Below, piece by piece: positions 8,474 to 17,139 of a stretch of 64,000 nt of DNA. Within the stretch, counting starts at the first letter, position 1, and the number at the start of each line of letters is the position of its first letter. The notes beneath the pieces are model-generated. The model had not been told where the DNA came from and did not search any database. It saw only the letters and a program-made list of their open reading frames with translations. The DNA is from Mycolicibacter engbaekii (GTDB lineage: Bacteria; Actinomycetota; Actinomycetes; Mycobacteriales; Mycobacteriaceae). The translations under genes were made by a program, and so were the position numbers. Where the stretch lies: contig NZ_LQOT01000073.1 in the NCBI RefSeq assembly GCF_002101585.1, positions 1-64,000 on the forward strand, given 5' to 3'.

Positions 8474-11400
8474 CCAACAATGAAGTGCCGCCCAACGCGA
8501 TCGCGGTTGTCGGCATGGCGGGGCGCTTTCCGGGTGCGCGCACGCTGACCGGATTCTGGAACAACCTGCGTAACGGCACCGAATCCATCGTCACGCTGTC
8601 CGAGGACGAGCTGCGCGCCAGCGGAGTGAGCGACAAGGCGCTGGCCAACCACAACTACGTGCGGCGCGCGGCGCTGCTGGAGGGCATCGACGAGTTCGAT
8701 GCGGGTTTCTTCGGGTTCACCCCGCAGGCCGCCCGCACCATGGACCCGCAGCACCGGCTGTTCCTGCAGACCGCCTGGCACGCACTCGAGGACGCCGGGT
8801 ACCGGCCCGGGGAGATCGAGGGATCGGTCGGCGTCTACGGGACCAGCACCACCAGTGGCTACCTGCTGCACAACCTGATGTCGCACTACGACCCGAACCT
8901 GATCATCGGGCAGGGCGTCAGCTTCGAGATGGTCAACCTGTCGCTGCAGAACGACAAGGACTATCTGGCCACCCGGGTGGCCCACCAGCTCAACCTGCAC
9001 GGCCCGGCACTGTCGGTCCAGACGGCCTGCTCTTCGGCGCTGGTCGCGCTGCACTTGGCGTGCCAGAGCATCCTCAACGGCGAATGCGACATGGCGCTGG
9101 CCGGCGGTTCCTCGCTGCGGGTCCCGCACCACGTCGGCTACTGGCACGAGCCGGGCTCGATGGTCTCGGCGAGCGGGCACTGCCGGCCGTTCGACGTGCG
9201 GGCCGACGGCACGATCTTCTCCAGCGGCGTCGGCGTGGTGGTGCTCAAGTCGCTGGATGCGGCTGTCGATGACGGTGACCAGATCCACGCGGTGATCCGG
9301 GGTTCGGCGCTGAACAACGACGGCGGCACCAAGATGACCTATGCCGCGCCCACCGCCGCCGGTCAGGCCGACGTGATCGCCGAGGCGCATGCGGTGGCCG
9401 AGGTGGATGCCTCCACGATCAGCTACGTCGAATCGCACGGTACCGCCACCCCGCTGGGCGACCCGATCGAAATCGAGGGCCTGCGTCAGGCTTTCGCGGT
9501 CTCCGAGGAACAGCGGTCCGGCCCCTGCTATGTGGGCTCGGTCAAGTCCAACATCGGGCACCTGGAGTCCGCGGCCGGCATCGCCAGCCTCATCAAGACC
9601 ATCCTGTGCCTCAAGCACCGGGCGATTCCCGCCACACTGCACTACACCAGCCCCAACCCCGAGCTGCACCTCGACGACGGACCCTTCCGGATCCGCAGCG
9701 AGTACGGTCCCTGGGAATCCGACGGCATCCGGCGCGCCGGGGTCAGCTCGTTCGGCGTCGGCGGCACCAACGCCCACGTGATCGTCGAGGAATGGCCTGA
9801 GCAGGAGACTGCCGCGCCGGCGCCGAAGCCCGGTCCCGAGGTGCTGTTGTTGTCGGCACGCACCGCCGAGGCACTGGCGCAGGGGCGCAAGGAGTTGGCT
9901 GCAGAGCTTTCCGGCGACGACGCCGAGGCGGCCAGCCTGCCGGACGTGGCCTACACGCTGGCCGAGCGGCACCCGCACACCCTGCGGCTGGCCGCGGTGG
10001 TCGCCGACCGCGCCGACGCGGTGGCGGTGCTGGGCGCCGAGGAGAGCGAGAACGTCTTCATCGGCGAGGGCGTCGACCCCGCCGACGCGGCCACCGAGGA
10101 CCGGGTGGTGTTCCTGTTCCCCGGCCAGGGCGCCCAGCACATCGGGATGGCGCGCGGGCTCTACGACAACGAACCGGTGTTCGCCGAGTACTTCGACCGC
10201 TGCGCGGCCGGTTTCGAGGCGGAGCTGGGCTACGACCTGCGCTCGATGATCTTCGAGGGCACCTCCCGTGACCTCGAACGCACCGATCGCACCCAGCCTG
10301 CGCTGTTCACCGTGGAATACGCCCTGGCCAAGCTGGTCGAGAGCTACGGCGTGCGCCCGGCCGCGCTGATCGGCCACAGCATCGGCGAATACGCCGCGGC
10401 CACCGTCGCCGGTGTGTTCGACCTCGACACCGCGATCAAGGTGGTGGCGATGCGGGCCCGGCTGATGCACGCCGCGCCGCGTGGCGTGATGGTGGCCGTG
10501 CCGATCAGCGCCGAGGCGGTCGGTGCCTATCTGACCGGTGACGTCGACCTTGCCGCGGTCAACGACCCGGACGGCTGCGTGGTGGCCGGGGCCGAGGCCG
10601 ACATCCGCGAGTTCACCGACCGGCTCAAGCAGGCCGGTATCAACGCGCGCCGGGTGCGGACCTCGCACGCCTTCCACTCCCGCCTGATGGACTCGATGAT
10701 CTCGGAGTTCACCGCGTTCCTGTCCCGGCAGACGCTGCACGAACCGCAGCTTCCGTTGCTGTCGAACCTGACCGGCACGTGGCTGGCTCCCAGCGAGGCG
10801 ACGAACCCGGCGACGTGGGCGCGCAGCGTGCGGGCCACCGTCCGGTTCGCCGACGAGATCGATGTCGTGCTGGGCGACCCGCACCGGGTCGTGGTCGAGG
10901 TCGGTCCGGGGGCCACGCTGACCGCATCGGCGGCCCGCAACCCGAAGTTCGCGAGCGGACATCGGGCCGTGCGCCTGATGCGGCACCACGCCCAGAACCG
11001 CGACGACCGCGACACCTTCCTGCTGGCGCTCGGCCAGCTCTGGGCCGCCGGGGTCGAGGTGGACTGGTCGCCGTTGCGCGGGGACTACCAGCCCAAGCGC
11101 GTCACCGTTCCGGGCTATCCCTTTGAGCGGCAACGCCATTGGCTTGAGCACAATGCGAACGCCACCTGGGTGTCCGGCGGCGCGAGCGCGGCTGGTGCCG
11201 CCGCGGGCGGTCCGAGCGGGGACGCCGCGGCCAGCGGTGAGTCGATAGAGGCGACACTGCAACGCATCTGGGCGTTGTGCCTGGGTGTCGGCTCGGTGGA
11301 TCGCACGGCCAACTTCTTCGACGTCGGCGGGGACTCCCTGGTGGCGATCAGCGTCGCCATGGCCGCGTCGCACGAGGGGCTCGACCTGACCCCGCAGGAC

Positions 11401-12864
11401 CTCTACGACAACCCGACGGTGGCGGCGCTGGCCAAGGCGCTCACCGCCCGGTACGCCGCCGGCGGGCTGGGCCGTCAGTCGCCCGGTGCGGTCGAGCACC
11501 CGCCGGTGCCGCCGAACATCGCCTACTTCCTGGAAAACGGTGTTCGCGAACACGGGCGCTGGCGTATCCCGGTGGTTCTGCGGTTGCGGCCCGACATCTC
11601 GGCCGACGACGTGCGATCCGTGCTGTCGGCGGTGGTCAATCACCATGAGGCGCTGCGTCTGCGTATCACCGAGCGGGCCGGCACCTGGGAGCAGCGGATC
11701 GTCGAGCCCGGCGACTTCGGCGAGATCAGCATCCACAACCTGCCGGAGGGCCTGACCGCAGAGGACGACGCGGTCCGCACGCTGCTCGCCGAGCACATCC
11801 GCGAGCAGGACCTGTCCAGCCCACCGCTGACGGCGCTGTATGTGCGGGGCGCGGCAGGCGATCTTTGCTACCTGGCGCTGAGCCTGCACGCCGCCGTCGG
11901 CGACGAGGCCTCCCGTGACATTCTGCTCACCGATATCTTCACCGCATTCGGGCAGAAACTGGGCGGCAACGACATCGAACTGCAGCCGGTCGGGGTCGGC
12001 TGGGCCGAATGGTCGCAGCGGTGCGCTGGGCTCGCGACCCATCCGGCGGTGCTGGAGAGTCGCGAGTTCTGGTTGCAGACAACGCAATCAGCGACTCTGC
12101 GGCTGGCCGCCGAGGCCGCCGAACCTCCGGCGGCCGCCGACCTGTGCACGCTGTCCACAGCACTGCCCGCCGTGGACACCAGCGAGATCGACGACGCGCG
12201 GCGGCGGCTGCGACTGCCGATCAACGAGATCCTGCTGGCCGGGCTGGGCCGGGCGGTGGCATCGGCGGTCGGTGCGGGCAGCATCGCGGTCGACATGGGG
12301 GGAGCGGGCCGGTCGGTGCTCAAGCCCGACGTCGACCTGCGGCGCACCGTGGGCTGGTTCACCACCATCTATCCGGTCGCGCTGAGCTGTTCGCCGGCCG
12401 GGCAGACATCCGCGCGGCAGCTGCTGGACTCGGTCCACGAAGCCGTGGACGGTGTCCCGCATTACGGGATCGGCTACGGACTGCTGCGCTACCTCTACGC
12501 ACCGACGGCGCGGCGCCTGGCCGCGGTCGCCCCGGCTGACATTCACTTCGCCTACCTCGGGGCGATCCCCGAGCCGCCGTCGCTCGGCGACTCCCCGGTG
12601 CAGTTCGACCCCGACACCGCGATGCCGGTGCGCGAGGCGATCGCGGGGCTGGGGCACGCACTGGAGCTGCGGGCCTATCGGACCGGTGGAGTGCTGCACG
12701 TGGACTGGTGGTTCGACAGCCGCCGCATCGAGGAGTCCGTGGTGCGTTCGCTCGCCGACGGGTTCACCGCGGCGGTGATGGAGCTGGTCCGCGAGGCCGT
12801 CGCCGAACACGACTCGGAGTCCGCCGCGCAAGACGGCGAAATGACCCTGGTCGAGTTGTCGTAG
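8470..12864 (+). CDS. ppsE: PpsE-like polyketide synthase (KS-AT-ACP-condensation-like)
   Basis: 1464 residues, close to the M. tuberculosis PpsE length. The N terminus NAIAVVGMAGRFPGA, the KS (TACSSA, Cys187; ESHGTAT; KSNIGHLES), the AT (GQGAQHIGMA, GHSIGE with Ser637, HAFH fingerprint) and the ACP (VGGDSL, Ser956) are in PpsE order. A C-terminal condensation-like domain follows (about residues 1010-1440) with a degenerate HAAVGDEAS in place of HHxxxDG, as in PpsE. In the DIM pathway PpsE performs the last chain extension before release. GTG 8470 overlaps the upstream stop and has AGGAGA six bases upstream. The HGTAT variant of HGTGT is a small oddity. The assignment to the PpsE family is strong; whether the product is phthiocerol is not shown. 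Confidence 0.92.
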   Translation: MTNNEVPPNAIAVVGMAGRFPGARTLTGFWNNLRNGTESIVTLSEDELRASGVSDKALANHNYVRRAALLEGIDEFDAGFFGFTPQAARTMDPQHRLFLQTAWHALEDAGYRPGEIEGSVGVYGTSTTSGYLLHNLMSHYDPNLIIGQGVSFEMVNLSLQNDKDYLATRVAHQLNLHGPALSVQTACSSALVALHLACQSILNGECDMALAGGSSLRVPHHVGYWHEPGSMVSASGHCRPFDVRADGTIFSSGVGVVVLKSLDAAVDDGDQIHAVIRGSALNNDGGTKMTYAAPTAAGQADVIAEAHAVAEVDASTISYVESHGTATPLGDPIEIEGLRQAFAVSEEQRSGPCYVGSVKSNIGHLESAAGIASLIKTILCLKHRAIPATLHYTSPNPELHLDDGPFRIRSEYGPWESDGIRRAGVSSFGVGGTNAHVIVEEWPEQETAAPAPKPGPEVLLLSARTAEALAQGRKELAAELSGDDAEAASLPDVAYTLAERHPHTLRLAAVVADRADAVAVLGAEESENVFIGEGVDPADAATEDRVVFLFPGQGAQHIGMARGLYDNEPVFAEYFDRCAAGFEAELGYDLRSMIFEGTSRDLERTDRTQPALFTVEYALAKLVESYGVRPAALIGHSIGEYAAATVAGVFDLDTAIKVVAMRARLMHAAPRGVMVAVPISAEAVGAYLTGDVDLAAVNDPDGCVVAGAEADIREFTDRLKQAGINARRVRTSHAFHSRLMDSMISEFTAFLSRQTLHEPQLPLLSNLTGTWLAPSEATNPATWARSVRATVRFADEIDVVLGDPHRVVVEVGPGATLTASAARNPKFASGHRAVRLMRHHAQNRDDRDTFLLALGQLWAAGVEVDWSPLRGDYQPKRVTVPGYPFERQRHWLEHNANATWVSGGASAAGAAAGGPSGDAAASGESIEATLQRIWALCLGVGSVDRTANFFDVGGDSLVAISVAMAASHEGLDLTPQDLYDNPTVAALAKALTARYAAGGLGRQSPGAVEHPPVPPNIAYFLENGVREHGRWRIPVVLRLRPDISADDVRSVLSAVVNHHEALRLRITERAGTWEQRIVEPGDFGEISIHNLPEGLTAEDDAVRTLLAEHIREQDLSSPPLTALYVRGAAGDLCYLALSLHAAVGDEASRDILLTDIFTAFGQKLGGNDIELQPVGVGWAEWSQRCAGLATHPAVLESREFWLQTTQSATLRLAAEAAEPPAAADLCTLSTALPAVDTSEIDDARRRLRLPINEILLAGLGRAVASAVGAGSIAVDMGGAGRSVLKPDVDLRRTVGWFTTIYPVALSCSPAGQTSARQLLDSVHEAVDGVPHYGIGYGLLRYLYAPTARRLAAVAPADIHFAYLGAIPEPPSLGDSPVQFDPDTAMPVREAIAGLGHALELRAYRTGGVLHVDWWFDSRRIEESVVRSLADGFTAAVMELVREAVAEHDSESAAQDGEMTLVELS

Positions 12865-12881
12865 AGGGGATATCGCCACAA

Positions 12882-14138
12882 GTGTTTGCCACCTCGGTTA
12901 TCCGCAAGCTCGCCAACAGCGAGGAGATGCTGGCCGAAACCCACAATTTCGTGGGTCTGGCGGCCCATGTCACCGGTCCGGTCGACATCGATCTGCTCTC
13001 GGAGGCCTACGAGGCGCTGCTGGAGGCACACCCGATCCTCACCGGACGCCTGGAGCGTCTGCCGGACGGGCACCACCAGTTCGTCACCGACGACCTGATG
13101 CCCGACGGTATCGAGGTCATCGAGCTCGACGGGCCCGAGGAGCAGCCGCCCGCCCCGCACTTCGACCAGACCGAGTCGTTGGTGGCGATGCGGGTGATCA
13201 TCCGCGACGGGCAGGCCCAGCCGACGCTGTACGTGCACCATGCCGTCGCCGACGGCCACCACATGTACGCGTTGATCGAGGAGATGCTGTCCTACTACAC
13301 CGATCTGGTCACCACGGGACGGATCGGTGCGATGAACATCGAGCCCGCTCCGCTGTCGATCGAGGCGGTGCTGTCCGATCGGGGGATCGACAAGCAACAG
13401 CGCTCCGGAATCGAGCGTTTCATGCCGGCGTTGTTCGCCTACGATCTGCCGCCGACCCGGCGGGCGGTCGCGGGGCAGGCGCCGTCGTCGCCGGTGCTGG
13501 TGCCGATGGCGTCGTGCCGGCTGACCGAAAGCCAGACCGACAACGTGGTGGCCTTCGGCCGTGCGCACGATCTGAGCCTGCACGCCGTGCTCTCCGCGGC
13601 GGTGCTGATGGCCGAATGGCAGCTGCGCGGCAAGCTCAGCATCCCGGTGCCCTACGTCTACACCGTCGACTTGAGATACTTTCTGTCGCCGCCGGTTTCG
13701 GCCACCGGTTGCACCAACCCGATCGGGCTGGCCACCTACCTGGCCGAGGTCGACACCAAGACCGACCTGGTCGAGCTGGCTCGCGATATCGCGGCGAACT
13801 TCCAGAAGGATCTCGACGAGGGCGTGATCCAGCAGTCCCGGCTGCACTTCAGTCCGCAGTACGTGGGGAACCCGCCGGGGCTGCCCGATGTCGTGGTGCT
13901 GAGCAACAACGGATTGGTACCGCCGGTGCGCACACCACCGGGCGTGGAGGTCACCACAACGCACGGTGAGCTGTACTTCGCGGTCAGCGCGGGGATCGAC
14001 ATCTACTTCACGCAGATCTTCGCCGGCCAGCTCAACATCGAATACCACTCCCACGGACCGGAGCCGGAGCGCTCGGTGGAGGCGATTCGGGCGCTGCTCT
14101 GCAGTATCGCCGAGCAGCACGCCGCCGGCGTCAGCTGA
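12882..14138 (+). CDS. papA5: PapA5-like acyltransferase (diesterification of phthiocerol-type diols)
   Basis: 418 residues, against about 422 in M. tuberculosis PapA5. The start GTG 12882 gives MFATSVIRKL, matching the family N terminus, with AGGGGA about 11 bases upstream; longer in-frame starts lie inside ppsE. The catalytic HHxxxDG motif is present as HHAVADG (His119-His120, Asp124), and the family block VPYVYTVDLRYFLSPP is conserved. PapA5 transfers long methyl-branched acyl chains from a Mas-type synthase onto the two hydroxyls of phthiocerol. Here it directly follows ppsE, whereas in M. tuberculosis drrABC lie between them. Its last 8 bases overlap the convergent methyltransferase. No mas gene is visible in the window. 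Confidence 0.92.
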   Translation: MFATSVIRKLANSEEMLAETHNFVGLAAHVTGPVDIDLLSEAYEALLEAHPILTGRLERLPDGHHQFVTDDLMPDGIEVIELDGPEEQPPAPHFDQTESLVAMRVIIRDGQAQPTLYVHHAVADGHHMYALIEEMLSYYTDLVTTGRIGAMNIEPAPLSIEAVLSDRGIDKQQRSGIERFMPALFAYDLPPTRRAVAGQAPSSPVLVPMASCRLTESQTDNVVAFGRAHDLSLHAVLSAAVLMAEWQLRGKLSIPVPYVYTVDLRYFLSPPVSATGCTNPIGLATYLAEVDTKTDLVELARDIAANFQKDLDEGVIQQSRLHFSPQYVGNPPGLPDVVVLSNNGLVPPVRTPPGVEVTTTHGELYFAVSAGIDIYFTQIFAGQLNIEYHSHGPEPERSVEAIRALLCSIAEQHAAGVS

Positions 14139-14961
14139 CCGGGCCGAAGGCGTAGCGGTGGTACTGCAGCATTGCCCGCAGCGGCCGCACCGCCCGGGCC
14201 AGGCGGCTGGAACGCCGGAATCCGGCCGGAACCCGGTCAAAGGTCTGCGCGTCGAAGAAGTCGGTGGCAGCCAGCAGCCGAACGCCGTTCACCTTGTCCA
14301 GGATGTCGCTGGGGTCGTTGACCGCCCAGTGCAGTGTCGCGCCGGACTGGCGCTGCAGGCGGTGCGTCTTCTGCGTCTTGATCCCGAACCAGTTGTAGAA
14401 GTCGATCTGCAGTTCGCCGGACGGGAACTTGTCGACGATGCTCTGCAGCAGTGCCACGCCGTCGGCTTCGGTCAGGTACATGCTGATGCCCTCGGCCAGC
14501 AGCAGCACCGGGCGGTCCGCCGGGATCTTGTCCAGCCACGTCGGGTCGGTGGCCGAGGTCGCCATCAGGTGGTAGCCGGGGCGGTCGGGGTAAACCTGTG
14601 CGCGCAACGCGATCACCGGCGCCTGGTCGACGTCGTACCAGGTCACCTCGGGCCCCGGATTGATGCGGAAGACCCGGGCGTCGAGGCCGCAGCCGAGGTG
14701 GATGACGGTGGCGTCGGGGTGGCTGGCCAGGAACTGCCGAGCCCAGATGTCGTACTGGGCGGTGCGCACGGTCACCAGGGGCGCCCAGCGGCCGGGAGCT
14801 TTAAGGGCGTCCCAGTCGAAGTCGATGCGCTCGACGGCCTCCTTGGCGTACCGGTCGCCCAGCACCGGGGAGTCGAAATCGGCATCGAGTGCTTTGAGAT
14901 AGAGCGTCGTCAGCATGGTTGCCGCGGCGCCGTGCAGGTCGACGGGGATCTTGTCTGCCAC
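14131..14961 (-). CDS. LCMT/TcmP-type SAM-dependent methyltransferase
   Basis: 276 residues from GTG 14961 (ADKIPVDLHGAAATML), which matches where this family usually begins; ATG 14991 would add ten residues. The SAM-binding core reads VIHLGCGLDARVFRI, followed by the acidic WYDVDQAPVI and LLLAEGISMYL, all typical of the leucine-carboxyl-methyltransferase-like (TcmP/Omt) family common in mycobacterial lipid loci. The substrate is unknown. It converges on papA5 with an 8-base overlap. A second member of the family is at 48690-49523. An O-methylation role in the adjacent lipid pathway is inference. Confidence 0.85.
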   Translation of the reverse strand: MADKIPVDLHGAAATMLTTLYLKALDADFDSPVLGDRYAKEAVERIDFDWDALKAPGRWAPLVTVRTAQYDIWARQFLASHPDATVIHLGCGLDARVFRINPGPEVTWYDVDQAPVIALRAQVYPDRPGYHLMATSATDPTWLDKIPADRPVLLLAEGISMYLTEADGVALLQSIVDKFPSGELQIDFYNWFGIKTQKTHRLQRQSGATLHWAVNDPSDILDKVNGVRLLAATDFFDAQTFDRVPAGFRRSSRLARAVRPLRAMLQYHRYAFGPVS

Positions 14962-15081
14962 GTCGGCGAGCCTAATACGCTGGACGGGCATTCGATGCAC
15001 GCACGGTCGGACCCGGCGGTTCAGCGAGGCTCGACGCAGGAGAGTCGAAGCTGGGACCGCCGCATGGAACAGGAGGCACAG

Positions 15082-15762
15082 ATGGCGGCACAGACCAGCG
15101 AACGCGACGGCCGAGCGCCGCGGATCCTGTTGTTGTACTACAGCTTCTCCGGGCAGTCGCGCAAGGTGCTGGAGACCGCCGGCGAGGTGTTCGCGCAGCG
15201 AGGCTGCGAAGTGGTGGAGGCCGGCATCGAATTCACCGACCCGCGCTATTCGCAGCGGTTCGCGGAGTTCCCGCTGCGCCGGGTCTGGCCGGACATGCTC
15301 AGCGTGCTCAAGGCGCAGCAGCGGGGGGAGACGGGGCAGATCCGCACGCCCGACGCGGTGCGCGACGGCGAGTACGACTTGATCTGCATCGGCTCTCCGA
15401 CGTGGTGGAAAGCGCCGGCCATGCCGATCAGGTCGTTCCTCAAAACAGACGAGGCGCGAAAGCTTTTGAACGGCAAGCCGTTCGTGGTGTTCACGGTGTG
15501 CCGTGAGTTCTGGCAGGAGAACTACGCCGAGGTCTGCCGGCTCGCCGAAGAATGTGGTGGGCGCTATCAGGACGAGATCCACTTCAGCTATCCCGGTGAC
15601 CCGTTGCGTTCGATGCTGGCGCTGACCAGTTTCCTGGGCAGCGGACGCTACCGAGAGCGTTACCTGGGGCTTCGGCTGCCCCCGACCAATGTTTCGCCCG
15701 AGCAACTCGACCGGGTCCGCACGTTCGCCGCCGGCCTGGTGGGCCGGCTGTTCGGCAAGTGA
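15082..15762 (+). CDS. Flavodoxin-like / NAD(P)H-dependent FMN reductase-type protein
   Basis: 226 residues. ATG 15082 is chosen because AGGAGG lies five bases upstream; ATG 15064 is less likely. The FMN phosphate-binding loop is YYSFSGQSRKVLETA near the N terminus and the ring-binding loop is IGSPTWWKAPAMPIRSFL, followed by a C-terminal helical region. The fold is that of flavodoxin/NADPH-dependent FMN reductases, so it probably carries electrons or reduces quinones or flavin. It lies 13 bases before the DUF2505 gene and with the nitroreductase forms a short co-directional set. It might supply electrons to the oxygenases further downstream; that is inference from proximity only. Confidence 0.75.
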   Translation: MAAQTSERDGRAPRILLLYYSFSGQSRKVLETAGEVFAQRGCEVVEAGIEFTDPRYSQRFAEFPLRRVWPDMLSVLKAQQRGETGQIRTPDAVRDGEYDLICIGSPTWWKAPAMPIRSFLKTDEARKLLNGKPFVVFTVCREFWQENYAEVCRLAEECGGRYQDEIHFSYPGDPLRSMLALTSFLGSGRYRERYLGLRLPPTNVSPEQLDRVRTFAAGLVGRLFGK

Positions 15763-15775
15763 GAGGTCAGCGGCT

Positions 15776-16279
15776 ATGCCCCGTTCCTTCGAGGTGACGT
15801 TCGCCTCGCCGGCAACCGTCGAGCAGGTGCACGGTGCCTTCGGCAACCCCGCCTATTGGCAGGCCCGGCTGCAGGCGTTCGGCGGCAACAAAACCCTGGA
15901 CTGCCTCGATGTCGACGCCGACGGCCGGGTTCGGGTCGTGGTGAACGAGGATCTGCGCCACGGCGCGTTGCCCGGGATGCTGGCCAAGGTGTACCGCGGC
16001 GACCTCAACATCGTCTCCACCGAGGTCTGGACGCCGGCGTCAGACGGCCGGGTCGACGGCGCCATCACGGTCGCGGTGACCGGCGCCCCGGGCTCGGGCA
16101 GTGGTGTCGCGGTGCTCGAACGCGCCGGCACCGGCTCGCAGATGACGCTCAGCGGTACGGTCCGCTTCAAGATGCCGCTGGTCGGCGGTCCCATCGAGAG
16201 CTTTCTGGCTCGCGAGTTCGCCCAAGGTGTGCCGGAGATTCAACGGTTCACCACGAGTTGGCTAGGTGAGAATGCCTGA
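15776..16279 (+). CDS. DUF2505 family protein
   Basis: 167 residues starting at ATG 15776 (MPRSFEVTFASPATVEQVHGAFGNPAYWQARL). This N-terminal pattern, a START/SRPBCC-like opening with repeated HxAF..xYW, is typical of DUF2505, widespread in mycobacteria and of unknown function; a small helix-grip lipid-binding fold is likely. No signal peptide or membrane segment is seen. It is 13 bases behind the flavodoxin-like gene, and its end overlaps the following nitroreductase (16266-16279), so the three are probably cotranscribed. Confidence 0.75.
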   Translation: MPRSFEVTFASPATVEQVHGAFGNPAYWQARLQAFGGNKTLDCLDVDADGRVRVVVNEDLRHGALPGMLAKVYRGDLNIVSTEVWTPASDGRVDGAITVAVTGAPGSGSGVAVLERAGTGSQMTLSGTVRFKMPLVGGPIESFLAREFAQGVPEIQRFTTSWLGENA

Positions 16280-16991
16280 TTCGGAGTTCCCGTACACCCA
16301 CGTGCCGGCCACCGCCGAGGCACTGGCCCGGCTGGACATGCCGCTGGGTGAGGCGATGATGACCCAGCGTGCGATACGGCGGGTGTATTCCGACCCGGTC
16401 GACGACGCGGTGGTGCTCAAGTGCATCGAACTGGCACTGCGCGCCCCGACCGGAAACGACGGCCAGAATTGGGAATTCATCGTCGTCAAGGACCGCAAAG
16501 TCAAAGAGGAATTGGCCAGGCGGTATCGGCAGGCCTGGAAGATTCAGCGCGGCGTGGTGCTGCGGCGCAAGATCAAAACCGACGAGTCGATCGCCGGAAT
16601 CGCGCGGGCCATGCAGTGGCAGATCGACCATTTCGCCGAGCTGCCGGTGCTGGTGGTCGCCTGTCTGCGCCTGGGGGCCAGCGAGGGCCGGCTGCCGGTG
16701 GTGCGGATGCCGCACATCGCCGAATCCGCCTACTGGGGTTCGATCTATCCCAGCGTGCAGAATCTGCTGCTCGCAGCCCGCGCCATGGGCCTGGGCGCTT
16801 CACTGATCACCCTGCCGCTGTGGAATCAGCGCGCGGTGCGGCGCACCCTGGGTCTGCCGCACGCCGTCACACCGTGTTGCATCGTGCCGCTGGGGTGGCC
16901 GCGCGGGCGTTACGGGCCGACCACCCGCAGGCCGGTCGGGGAGGTGGTTCACCTGAACGCTTATGGGGACCGCGCGTGGCTGGATAGCTGA
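16266..16991 (+). CDS. Nitroreductase family (FMN-dependent) oxidoreductase
   Basis: About 240 residues. GTG 16266 and ATG 16272 are both possible and both overlap the upstream stop. Nitroreductase signatures are present: TQRAIRRVYSDPVDD (FMN phosphate contact at the RxxR region), LRAPTGNDGQNWEFIVVKD, and YWGSIYPSVQNLLLAARAMGLGASLITLPLW near the C terminus. Such enzymes reduce flavin, nitro groups or enones with NAD(P)H; the substrate is unknown. The context of lipid enzymes suggests a tailoring reduction, without proof. Confidence 0.85.
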   Translation: MRMPDSEFPYTHVPATAEALARLDMPLGEAMMTQRAIRRVYSDPVDDAVVLKCIELALRAPTGNDGQNWEFIVVKDRKVKEELARRYRQAWKIQRGVVLRRKIKTDESIAGIARAMQWQIDHFAELPVLVVACLRLGASEGRLPVVRMPHIAESAYWGSIYPSVQNLLLAARAMGLGASLITLPLWNQRAVRRTLGLPHAVTPCCIVPLGWPRGRYGPTTRRPVGEVVHLNAYGDRAWLDS

Positions 16992-17139
16992 ATGCAGGCT
17001 GTGGTATTCCGTGGCCGGAGATTATGTGCGATTAAGGGGAAGTCTGTCGTCGATTGGTGTAAGTTAATCGTCGATCGCTAAAGTTCGGGCCGCGGCTCCG
17101 ATATGCGCGCACGGTCCGGGGGGACTTTGAGGGGGATGT

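Noticed and set aside
8167..12087. 1306-codon open frame on the minus strand
   Set aside because: Antisense shadow of ppsE with no ribosome site and no domain features.
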